In this document: piece by piece, positions 43,330-54,200 of the stretch | Numbering within the stretch: position 1 is the stretch's first letter | Layout: each line of letters begins with the position of its first letter | Assembly (NCBI GenBank): GCA_037783545.1 | Contig: JBBELK010000376.1 | Span: 372,001-436,000, forward strand | DNA length: 64,000 nt | Origin: Henricia sp. BOLD:AAB3569 | Taxonomy: Eukaryota; Echinodermata; Asteroidea; Spinulosida; Echinasteridae | Direction of reading: 5' to 3' | Position numbers and translations under genes: made by a program | Notes under the pieces: generated by a model | What the model saw: only the letters and a program-made list of their open reading frames with translations | Databases searched by the model: none | What the model was told of the DNA's origin: nothing

Positions 43330-43565
43330 CTTCGATAAAACAAGTCAGTGGCAGCATCAACACTAGTTTACAAGACTGCAATATCAGTAATGATTCCAAC
43401 GATGACAAATAAAATATCGTCCCCAACAGTGGCCAAACGTTATGCTTGTTAGGTTATAAAGCTCAGCCAAGACCATCTTTACAGCTGCCGTTCTTTGTGC
43501 CAACCCAAAGGCGGCCTCGTTGGGAAGTATGCGCTCCTGTTTCAGAGAGAACGAAAAAAAGAAAA

Positions 43566-43865
43566 GAGTTGGGTCTCACCTTATTGTCTGGGTTGCGAGT
43601 AGACTACTGTTCTCGAGTGCGGTCCCGCTGCTGATCCACACAGGGACTTTTGTCTGCTGCGTTTCCGCCCTGGACCGGTTCGCCCCTCCTCAGTCAAACC
43701 TGGTCACCCCGGCCTTCGCCAGATTGACCATGCCGATGCCGAGCTCAGCTTGGACACCCGATCGTCACAGTAGAAACAAACCCACATAGACTCCCGAACT
43801 CATGCGATCCGCCAACCCCGGCTTCCAAAGTGGCTGGATTACAGGCGCACGCCATAACGCCCAGC
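43566..43865 (-). ncRNA. 7SL: 7SL (SRP) RNA
   Basis: Full length. Variants CACAGGGAC and CAGCTTGGAC on the + strand. Confidence 0.92.
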
Positions 43866-43955
43866 CAATGAGCAGTTGAAAATAAATTCTCATGAACTTT
43901 TCTCAAAAACCTCACCCGACAAAAAAAAAAGAATACCCTTTAACAAATCACAAAC

Positions 43956-44036
43956 CGTCGTGGGCAGGATTCGAACCTACGCGGGACATCCCATTGGATT
44001 TTAAGTCCAACTTCTTAACCACTCGGCCACCGCGAC
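43956..44036 (-). tRNA. trnL(uaa): tRNA-Leu(UAA)-like gene
   Basis: Consensus copy. Confidence 0.8.
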
Positions 44037-44272
44037 CTTCGATAAAACAAGTCAGTGGCAGCATCAACACTAGTTTACAAGACTGCAATATCAGTAATGA
44101 TTCCAACGATGACAAATAAAATATCGTCCCCAACAGTGGCCAAACTTTATGCTTGTTAGGTTATAAAGCTCAGCCAAGACCATCTTTACAGCTGCCGTTC
44201 TTTGTGCCAACCCAAAGGCGGCCTCGTTGGGAAGTATTCGCTCCTGTTTCAGAGAGAACGAAAAAAAGAAAA

Positions 44273-44572
44273 GAGTTGGGTCTCACCTTATTGTCTGGGT
44301 TGCGAGTAGACTACTGTTCTCGAGTGCGGTCCCGCTGCTGATCCACACGGGGACTTTTGTCTGCTGCGTTTCCGCCCTGGACCGGTTCGCCCCTCCTCAG
44401 TCAAACCTGGTCACCCCGGCCTTCGCCAGATTGACCATGCCGATGCCGAGCTCAGCGTGGACACCCGATCGTCACAGTAGAAACAAACCCACATAGACTC
44501 CCGAACTCATGCGATCCGCCAACCCCGGCTTCCAAAGTGGCTGGATTACAGGCGCACGCCACAACGCCCAGC
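44273..44572 (-). ncRNA. 7SL: 7SL (SRP) RNA
   Basis: Full-length consensus copy. Confidence 0.93.
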
Positions 44573-44663
44573 CAATGAGCAGTTGAAAATAAATTCTCAT
44601 GAACTTTTCTCAAAAACCTCACCCGACAAAAAAAAAAAGAATACCCTTTAACAAATCACAAAC

Positions 44664-44744
44664 CGTCGTGGGCAGGATTCGAACCTACGCGGGACATCCC
44701 ATTGGATTTTAAGTCCAACTTCTTAACCACTCGGCCACCGCGAC
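44664..44744 (-). tRNA. trnL(uaa): tRNA-Leu(UAA)-like gene
   Basis: Consensus copy. Confidence 0.8.
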
Positions 44745-44979
44745 CTTCGATAAAACAAGTCAGTGGCAGCATCAACACTAGTTTACAAGACTGCAATATC
44801 AGTAATGATTCCAACGATCACAAATAAAATATCGTCCCCAACAGTGGCCAAACTTTATGCTTGTTAGGTTATAAAGCTCAGCCAAGACCATATTTACAGC
44901 TGCGCTCTTTGTGCCAACCCAAAGTCGGCCTCGTTGAAAAATATTCGCTCCTGTTTCAGAGAGAACGAAAAAAATAAAA

Positions 44980-45279
44980 GAGTTGGGTCTGACCTTATTG
45001 TCTGGGTTGCGAGTAGACCACTGTTCTCGAGTGCGGTCCCGCTGCTGATCCACACGGGGACTTTTGTCTGCTGCGTTTCCGCCCTGGACCGGTTCGCCCC
45101 TCCTCAGTCAAACCTGGTCACCCCGGCCTTCGCCAGATTGACCATGCCGATGCCGAGCTCAGCGTGGACACCCGATCGTCACAGTAGAAACAAACCCACA
45201 TAGACTCCCGAACTCATGCGATCCGCCAACCCCGGCTTCCAAAGTGACTGGATTACAGGCGCACGCCACAACGCCCGGC
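44980..45279 (-). ncRNA. 7SL: 7SL (SRP) RNA, variant end copy
   Basis: Full length, with several private changes (GTCTGACC, AGACCACTG, AGTGACTGG on the + strand). It starts GCCGGGCG on its own strand, like its mirror copy at 29036. Confidence 0.9.
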
Positions 45280-45369
45280 AAATGAGCAGTTGAAAATAAA
45301 TTCTCATGAACTTTTCTCAAAAACCTCACCCGACAAAAAAAAAAGAATACCCTTTAACAAATCACAAAC

Positions 45370-45450
45370 CGTCGTGGGCAGGATTCGAACCTACGCGGGA
45401 CATCCCATTGGATTTTAAGTCCAACTTCTTAACCACTCGGCCACCGCGAC
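45370..45450 (-). tRNA. trnL(uaa): tRNA-Leu(UAA)-like gene
   Basis: Consensus copy, mirror partner of 28865-28945. Confidence 0.8.
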
Positions 45451-45829
45451 CTTCGATAAAACAAGTCAGTGGCAGCATCAACACGTGTTTACAAGACTGC
45501 AATATCAGTAACGATTCCAACGATGACAAATAAAATATCGTCCGCAACAGTGGCCAAACTTTATGCTTGTTAGGTTTCATGCTAATTCGCTGTGCTCAAA
45601 CGCATGAAAAACAGTTTTGGTCCTAAACAACGACAAAATCAATAAACACCACAAACAAACCGAAATAAATTTAGATAATTTATTCAGACAGTATGGGACA
45701 GTGGCCTGCATGCACTAGAATGCTGAATGGTCAAAAACAATGCTCAGAAAATACATAAGTTTAAAAAGAGAGCAGGACAATTCAAGAAATATAAACATAC
45801 TCTGGTATAAACAAATATAATGTCTGGCC

Positions 45830-46460
45830 TTGTTAGTCTACAGGGCGCGAGCCCTAACTTTCATGGTTGAGATGAAAGGAACATTAACAAATTCAAGAAA
45901 TATAATATACAAGCATACTGCTATATCCGGCCTCGTTGGCCTACAGGGCGCGAACCCTAACATCACGAAAATATAGAACAGTACAAAATGCAAAAAGATA
46001 TAAACATACTGGTATAAACAATTGTCTGACCTCGTTGGCCTACAGGGCGCGAGCCCTAACTTCACAAATTAGAGAACGGGACAAAATTCAAGTAATATTA
46101 TATAAGCATACTGCTATATCCGGCCTCGTTGGCCTAGAGGGCGCGAGCCTTAACTTCAAAGTTAGAGAACAGATCAAAATTCAAGAAGATATAAACATAC
46201 TGCTATAAACAATTGTCTGACCTCGTTAGCCTACCGGGCGCGAGCCCTTACCTTCATAGTTGGATAAAAATGCAAGTAATATTATATTTAGCATATACTG
46301 TTATATCCGACCTCGTTCGCCTACAGGGCGCGAGCCCTAATTTTATATATTCGTAGTTTACATGTCTTTGAAGGGATATTAAAATTTCAAGAATTACACG
46401 TACAATATAAAGCATACTGCTATATCCGACGTCACCGGCCTACAGACCACGAGCACCGAC
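45830..46460. repeat. minisatellite with GGGCGCGAGCCC, right-arm copy
   Basis: Mirror image of 27850-28520, with about seven units. Confidence 0.8.
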
Positions 46461-47862
46461 TACGTTTTTTATATTTTCATGGCTTGCATAAAATACTATC
46501 AACATACTATTTGGCCTCGTTGGTCTACATGAAAAAACCCGTCTTAAAATTCGGATTTCAACTGGATATAGATTTAGCAACTTGAAGACATATAGGGTTC
46601 AAAGTCTGTCAACATATTTATGCGAAATAAACGTCAGGATAAACTTACGTACATTACGTTAAAATGGTATTGTGTACGCTAAATGGGACTGAAGATGAAC
46701 GAAAAGCAAGGTGTAGAAAAAATAAAAACTTCACTCAATTGATCTCGCATTATTAATAACTATAACATACTAAACAAACAGTAAACCTATGCAGTTCATG
46801 AAATCAATTAAGAAGCCACTGACAATGACAACCTTTGTACGCGTCTGTGGAAAATTGTCTGTTGTCCCAAACAACATCACAGTTCGCTATTGAATATGGA
46901 AATGTTCCTACGAATAGAACTTGAAATTACACCAAAAGATAGTACAATTCATCCTTGAAATTGATCGAATTGTGTAAAGGTCATCCTCTATTATTCATGT
47001 AATAAAATTCGTATTCAACGCCACCTTTTAAAAAAAAGGCTTGAGAATTATACTGCTCGAGGAGAGCTGTTAACGTAAAAAGGCGAATTCATTTCTTATT
47101 GTTAGAAGGCGTTAAAGATGATACGAGTGGAATTCTGGAAACAAAACCATTATAAATCAAAGGAACCTATCTGAAAATGTACCACATTCACCAAAAAACA
47201 TGGAAAATCGATGTGCGGTTATGCCGGAACATGACAAGGAGTTTCAAAATCATCATCATTACGAGAAATACTTAAGCACTATTCTGCGCATGTGGCGAAC
47301 TTACATTGACCGCGCGCTGGATCAGAACAAAAATGCAAATAGCCTACGACAACGACTGAAAATGTTTAATTGTATACATGTGTCATGTGAAAATTCCCTC
47401 ATATCTGCAAAGATTTTGCGAGGCAAAGGACAATCAAAAAATGCAATGTGCCCGTCTTCCGAGAAATTGGCTATAACCGAAGCGAATATAGCGTCAATAA
47501 AAGGCGGTACCTTAAGGTTTACAATAAGCAGAAAATAGAGTACAGATGTTTACGTTCGCCATGCCCAAGTATGAATACTATAGTGCAGCATCTATGTAGC
47601 GCGAGCAAGTGCGCTACGCTCTTAGTTACTGTGTAAACAATTAGTGCGCCCTCATTGACACGGGCACTTTACAAATTCGTCTCTTATAGGTTCCTTAGTT
47701 GGTCGCGTAGTAGCATTCGTTTGCCTAGTGCGCGAACAGTGCGGTGTACAAGCATAGTGTAACTACCTACAGAAAGTGTGCGAGGCCTGAATTGTGCAGC
47801 CTGCTGTACACGGCGCCCACATACGTGCCGACTAATTCCAATCTTGTGAGGGCGGACTTTAA

Positions 47863-48423
47863 AGGGCCTGTGACATGCTAAACAACTTTGTGCCTAAGCT
47901 TTGCTTCATAATGACGGATTACTTGTTCAGCAAGACATACTATTGTTCGTTTGGATGTAAAATCAATAAAAAGGTGGCCTTTTTCAACTTTGAAGATTTC
48001 ATTGCAATAAATCACAGACAGAGGGCGCCGTTTTGAGTGCATCACATAAGGAAGACAGAAGGGAAAGTTAAGAAAAAACATAAGACTTCAAGTTTGACTT
48101 GTGTCAAATTGCTGCAGTTTCTACCCCTAGTTTTGTCATGGCTTACAGCAGGCAACATGTAAAACAAACTCAAACAGCCATGGATTACAAAAGTTTCAGG
48201 AAAATTTAGAAGAAAGTGGAATCTTTTGTGCACAGTTCAATGTGATTTTCCTGTGTTTGCCTCTTGTGACATAGTGACCTTGGTCATGAATATGCATATT
48301 TTCATTAAAAACCTTTGTTTTAACCCCCAAAGCAAGCTCCAAATAGGATTTTTATGACTTTAACTGAGTAGAGTGGTTTTAAAGCATAGATTTCAATGAT
48401 AAAAATCTTAAATAAGGGGCCCT
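47863..48423. mobile_element. TTAA-flanked element, right-arm copy (561 bp)
   Basis: Same length as 25888-26448. TTAA at 47859-47862 and 48424-48427. It arose by the arm duplication, not by a new insertion. Confidence 0.5.
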
Positions 48424-49757
48424 TTAAGTAAATCGTTTGCAAACGATTTGACTGAATCTCAGTTTATATACCATTAAATCTGGTATTTAGTCTCGGGCGG
48501 AAACATTTCGTTGGACAATTGCTATCAATTTAATCTTTTCCTTGAGGAAATTGTTATCACCTCGTTGATGAGCAATTGGGATATTACGATTGCCAGACCT
48601 ATAGGTCTTAGGCAAGTAGTTCTACAATGTAATCGGATACAAATAAGTAATGATGAGGGGCCGATGCATTACTTGGGAACAAAATGAAAGGGGTTCTTGT
48701 AATTACCAAATTCTGAAATCCTCATCGATGATCGACATAATGATTGTGTTGGAGGTAGGGGCATAAATTTGGAAGCAGAAATTAATCTGTAGTCTAAATG
48801 CATTTCACAATACAAGGTACCTTGATATATTTGCAAGAAAAGATAGGTCGGACTGGGTCGAGAATGTGTAAGTCTGAGAATGTGTAAGTCAGAGAATGGA
48901 TATGGGGTTTAAAGTCGTGACGATCTTCTTTGATTCTGTACCTTATCGTACCGCGTTTATGAGCGCTCTAACGCCAATAAAAGGGAAAAGGAACTGAAAA
49001 TCTATTGATTTGATAACAAAATTGTCATGAAAATGTTGTTCAAACTAGTGACAAACACATAAAAATGATCGACCTTTCGTGTCCGGTTTTCAAGTACATT
49101 TAGGAGGTACGGCCCTCCGGCTTGGTGCATATGAGAAGAAATGACCAGGCTAAACAAATACCTGGTTTGAACGACAACATGGACGTTCATTACTGATCAG
49201 TTGAGAATAGGTCAAACTAGCACAAGTAAGGTACACATGGTCAGGACGGAAATCGCAAATACCGTCTAAATGCGAACGAGAACTTTAGAAAACGGCCATA
49301 ATAGATGCTATTCGTTAGCGGCTATTTTGTGGGTCAACCTTGAAATTCATCAACAGTGTACTAAGCACAAAGTGTACACCCGAGCATGCAAGTGACGTCA
49401 TATGAAGTATCCATGCGTCGCGATACGTTGTAATTGCACCAACTACACGGCGGAAAAGAAATTCACACATGTATAAAATGTAATGAACTTTTTGCTCGAT
49501 CAACGTTTCGCACAGATGATGAATGAGATATTAAGGATTCGTTAATGAACCCCGAATGGATAGATGTAACTGCTAATTTTGACATAGTGTCTGAATGAAA
49601 ACGAAAAAACTGTCGCCATGCGTGATATAATTCTTATCTAGGTCTACGGAAGTCTACGATTCTCGCATAGTCCCGCTCGTTCTCAAGGTCAACTTACAGT
49701 CTACACGAGAGGGCCGTGGGGCATCGAAGCATGAAAGAGTGCGTTTCGGCCTTCCAA

Positions 49758-50089
49758 TTGTTAACCAAATGACCATGTGGTGGGAAGGCACGCACGGAAC
49801 GTGCATGAAGGAATTTTGACTATGTGCCGAACAAAACTCAATTTTCATGCTAATTCGCTGTGCTCAAACGCATGATAAACCGTTTTGGTCCTAAACAACG
49901 ACAAAATCAATAAACACCACAAACAAACCGAAATAAATTTAGATAATTTATTCAGACAGTATGGGACAGTGGCCTGCATGCACTAGAATGCTGCAGGCCT
50001 AGCTGAAGAAAACAAAGTATTATATGTAATATGGCGAAGGGCGACGAATTAATAGCGAAGACCCTCCGAGGCAATTCAAGACCATGTTC
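49758..50089. repeat. mosaic of rearranged segments
   Basis: In order: an 85-bp end piece of module J (to about 49843); a direct copy of the arm end 45580-45735 (to about 49994); then about 95 bp of unmatched DNA. The last J copy follows. No gene. Confidence 0.65.
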
Positions 50090-50560
50090 TATTAACTTAC
50101 ATTTCCGGGATTGTCGATCCAATATTGCCTCATCGGCAATGTACGTTCTTTGTCGTTCCGCCGTTAGAAGATCGTAGACTTTCCTTTCGCGTGGTTAAAG
50201 AAATAACCCCGGTGCATAAACTCCTTCAATGTTGTCGAATCCCACTTAGGGGAATAGCGTACGTTGAAAAGCTTGTCGAAGAGGTATTTAAATTTCTCGA
50301 AAACAAACAGTATACGATTAGACGAACCAGGTTTAATTGACGTCGTGTACCACACGGAACACAATGCAGTATAAAATGTAGAATGGCTGCGCTAGCAACA
50401 TTCAGCACAAGTGCATGAGCCTGAAGGAAGAGCGTCCGAAAGGATACGTACTTAAGTAGCGAAGCGGTCTATTGTTAACCAAATGACCATGTGGTGGGAA
50501 GGCACGCACGGAACGTGCATTAAGGAATTTTTACTATGTGCCGAACAAAACTCAATTTAT
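50090..50560 (+). repeat. module J, third copy
   Basis: Same order and length as 37931-38401, also leading into a minus-oriented array fragment. The Harbinger site is empty. Confidence 0.75.
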
Positions 50561-50667
50561 AAAGCTCAGCCAAGACCATCTTTACAGCTGCGCTCTTTGT
50601 GCCAACCCAAAGGCGGCCTCTTTGGGAAATATTCGCTCCTGTTTCAGAGAGAACGAAAAAAAGAAAA

Positions 50668-50704
50668 GAGTTGGGTCTCACCTTATTGTCTGGGTTGCGA
50701 GTAG
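50668..50704 (-). pseudogene. 7SL: 7SL RNA, 3' piece cut off by BEL/Pao
   Basis: The last 37 nt of a 7SL gene. The rest lies at 57334-57601 beyond the retrotransposon. Confidence 0.9.
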
Positions 50705-51088
50705 TGTGACGAACATGGAGCGCCAAGGGCGCCCTCTCTTCGACGAGTTAACCTCTGACTAGTACAGGATTGTGAACTTTTACTGCTTTATTCTCATTCC
50801 TAAGTCGTGGGTGGACCACATGAGGTAAAAAGAACTGTACTCTCCAAAAGATGAAGTGTCCTCAAACTGCCTATGGGTCTGGAATACTGAAACCAGCAAC
50901 CAGCATCTTCTGGTGTAAGGCTTTTGGAACAAAGTGGTCTCAAAATGATGGAAAAACGGGCACTAAAATGGACCAAGATTTGGTGTGACTTGAACAACTG
51001 CGTAACCTCAGCCGAAAAAACCTGCGGATCAAGAGAGGGCGCTATACTACTTGAACCGCGACTCACACCGCCAGGGGCAAACATAACA
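50705..51088 (-). repeat. BEL/Pao 3' LTR (384 bp)
   Basis: On the element strand it runs TGTTATGTTTGCCC...GTTCGTCACA. Preceded by a G-rich tract (ACGGGGGGAG) that fits a polypurine tract. Confidence 0.93.
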
Positions 51089-51257
51089 CTCCCCCGTGGT
51101 GATACCGTCATCACGATACAACAAATAAAGTTCTATAACAAGCAGAACAAGTAAATATGAAAACAGCTCGTAAACACTAAATACGCGGTGCCTACATGTC
51201 TAAGTAGCATCTGATAGAGTCTGAGCTTCATGAGTCCCGCTGGACTACGGTAATCCG

Positions 51258-54200
51258 TCATTCCGAGGGCATCAAGAGAACCAAGTCCCTTATCGGCCGC
51301 AACAACGTCTTCTTTGTCAACTCACGGGCTGGTCGTAGAAACAGGCTCCTCTGGTCTGCGGCTACCATCTCCACGCTGACTTTCCTGACACGTCCATCTC
51401 CACTTGCTTCCACACCAACAACCCTGCCCAGTGGCCAGTCGTTTCGCTGGTAGTCACCTTTGACGATGACAACATCCACTTCCTTCATATCTCTCTTCGG
51501 CTGCTGCCACTTGGCTCTGGTCTGTAACAGTGGAAGGTAGTCTTTCCGCCACTTGTCCCAGAACATGTTAGATAGGTGCTGGACGCGTCTCCACTGGCTC
51601 CTCATGAGATCTTTGGGATCAAATGGCCCTTCTGGGGCTGTCACCTGCGACGGCTTCATAGTGAGCAGCATATTGGGCGACAGGTTCAGGGGTAGCTCTG
51701 GGGTGTCGCTGTCTGGTAGTAACGGTCGGGAGTTGATAATGGCAGCTACTTCTGCCATAAGAGTCGTAAAGACCTCGTGGGTGAGCTGGCTAGGCTTGAC
51801 ATCTCGCAGGATACTTTCTAGGATACGGCGGGAAATGCCGATCATTCGCTCCCAAGCTCCGCCCATATTCGATGCGTGGGGAGGGTTGAAAACCCACTCA
51901 CAGCCCCGGGTGAGCAGATACCTCTTGATAGGTTCCTTGTCTTGGAGCCGTTGTCCGATTTCATTACAGGCACCAACAAAATTGGTGCCGCAGTCTGAAC
52001 GGATCTGCCTGGCTGGACCTCTGATGGAGAAAAAACGCCTTAGGGCGTTGATGAAACATGAGCTGTCCATTGCTTCCAGGACCTCGATGTGGACACCCCG
52101 TGTTACCATGCAAGTAAACAGGGCAGCCCATCTTTTTGCGCGACTGGTACATGCTCTGGTCGTCCTGCTGTTGACTTCAAATGGGCCGAACACGTCTACC
52201 CCGATGAAGGTGAACGGCGGTGCTACCGTGACTCTCTCTTCGGGGAGATTAGCCATGATCTGATCTTGACGCTTACCTCTCAGCCTCTTGCATGTCACAC
52301 AATATTGGATCACCTTGGTAATCTGCCTCTGGCCACCAAGAACCCAGTAGCCTTCGTTCCTTATCGTACCCAAGGTAATGTGCCGACCTTGGTGGCTGCA
52401 CTGCTGGTGAAAGTGCTTGATGATGAGCTTTGTCACGTGGTTGTTCTTTGGTAGCACCACTGGATGTGCGGTTTTCTCTGGCAGTTGAGCTTTCTGCAAT
52501 CTGCCTCCGACTAGGAGTATACCGTTGCTGTCAAGGTAGGGGTTGAGCGAGGCCAGTCTGTTCTTCTTGGTCACCTTTCCACTTCTAAATTCGGCTAACT
52601 CAGTAGCGAAGGCTTCACTCTGCACACTCTTTAATATGACGGTTTCAGCTTGGAGTCGCTCTGTGACGGACTTCGCCTTCTCACAGACATGCCAACCTTT
52701 ACAGCCGGATTCTGCTCTGAATGAGTTGGCAATGTGGATCAAGTTGGTAGTGGCTCTCATCGCTGAATCCCAACTTGAAAATCTGGTCAATCTCTCAGTG
52801 CCGAGGGATGCATCGGCCAAGACAACCTTGTTGCAGCTAATGTTCTCTAGAGACACCTCTGGGTCGTCCTGAAGAATTTCTACCTCTCTCTGCTCGTGGC
52901 TCGTGGGCAGGTTCTTCTGCCTCAAGCACTCTGGTCCGGTAATCCAAATGGAACCACTTAACTCTGCTGCCGGAATGGATCTTGAAGCTAGGTCTGCTGG
53001 GTTTCTCTCTGAGGGGACATACGCCCACTGCTCAGGCTTGGAGGTTTTGAGTAACTGATTTACTCGGTTGCACACGTAGGTGCGGAAGCGACGTTTTCTG
53101 TTGGTGATGTACCCCAGGACAACTTTACTATCAGTGTAGAACCTTGAATCTTCAACTTTGGTCTGTAGTTCCTGAGTGACGTAGTCTTCGATTTCTGTGG
53201 CCAAGACTGATGCGCAGAGCTCAAGGCGTGGTATGCTGACGGCTGCTTTAGGTGCGAGCTTTGCTTTACCCATCACCAACTGGACATGGACTTCACCGTT
53301 GATGCCAACAGTCCTCAGGTAGCAGACTGCACCTATGGCTTTGTTTGAAGCGTCCCCAAAAGTATGAAGCTCTCGTCTCACTGCTCCTGTGGTTGGGAAT
53401 GGTGCAAATGAGCGAGGAACATGCACATCCGTCAAGGCGTTTAGGGACTTTCTCCACCTCACCCAGTCTTGGAGCAGGTCCTTTGGGAGAGGATCATCCC
53501 AGCCACCACCATTTTGCGTCATCTCTCGCAACAGCATCTTCCCTTTGATGATCACAGGTGCTGCCAACCCAATCGGGTCGAAAACTCCATTAACTTCTGA
53601 CAACACTGCCCTCTTGGTGCACGCGCTGACATTCGGTTCTGCTAATTGGAAGGTGAAAGAGTCTGACTTCAGGTCCCAGGATACTCCCAATGTGCGCCTT
53701 ATGGTACACTTATCTCTGATGGAGAGGTCAGCTTCAGCCAGGTTCGGGGCCAACTCGCTAGGCTCAAATGCACTCAGGACATCAGCATCGCTGGAAGCGA
53801 ACTTGTGTAGACGTATATTCGCAGTGGACAGGAGATTCTTTGTTCTCTTCAGCACGTCGACTGCCTCTTCCTTGGTTGGTGAGGAGTTCAATAAGTCGTC
53901 CATATAGAAATTTCTTTCTATCAGCTCCTTCACATCGGTTCCAAACTCTGCTTCACCTTCTTCACCTGTCTTTCTTAGGCCACTTATGGCCACAGCTGGG
54001 GATGGCTTGTTGCCAAAGACATGCACTGTCATGCAGTAAGTGACAATGGCTGCGTTTGGGTTGTTGTCCTCATACCACAGGAAGCGTAGGAATCTTGTGT
54101 GGTCTTCTCGAACCTTGAAAGCATAAAACATCTGCTCGATATCTGCGGTGACTGCAACTGGCTCCTCTCGGAACCTGATCAGGACGCCAAGCAGCTGGTT

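Larger units (their letters stand above)
38402..45577 (-). repeat. 7SL/tRNA-Leu array, minus orientation (nine units)
   Basis: Unit length is about 707 bp. Two units carry MITEs. The first four units form a duplicated dimer: 38402-39920 resembles 40217-41735, sharing GGGTACTTTT, CACCTGACA and TACATCTGTGC variants. Two spacer types occur, with GCTGCGCTCTTTG or GCTGCCGTTCTTTG. Confidence 0.88.
45578..49757 (-). repeat. right arm of the 4.2-kb inverted repeat
   Basis: Reverse complement of 24556-28740 with scattered substitutions. It contains the minisatellite (about 45830-46460) and the TTAA element listed separately. Homology ends near 49757 at CGGCCTTCC. The rest shows only short ORFs; a 112-codon frame at 47200-47538 is identical to its mirror but resembles nothing known. 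Confidence 0.85.

Noticed and set aside
28865..45450. CRISPR array
   Set aside because: Units are ~707 bp with RNA genes, in a eukaryotic context. No short repeat-spacer pattern and no cas genes.
38476..45533. Repeated 60-119-codon open frames in every array unit
   Set aside because: They are translations of the 7SL gene and spacer (both strands) and recur only because the DNA repeats.
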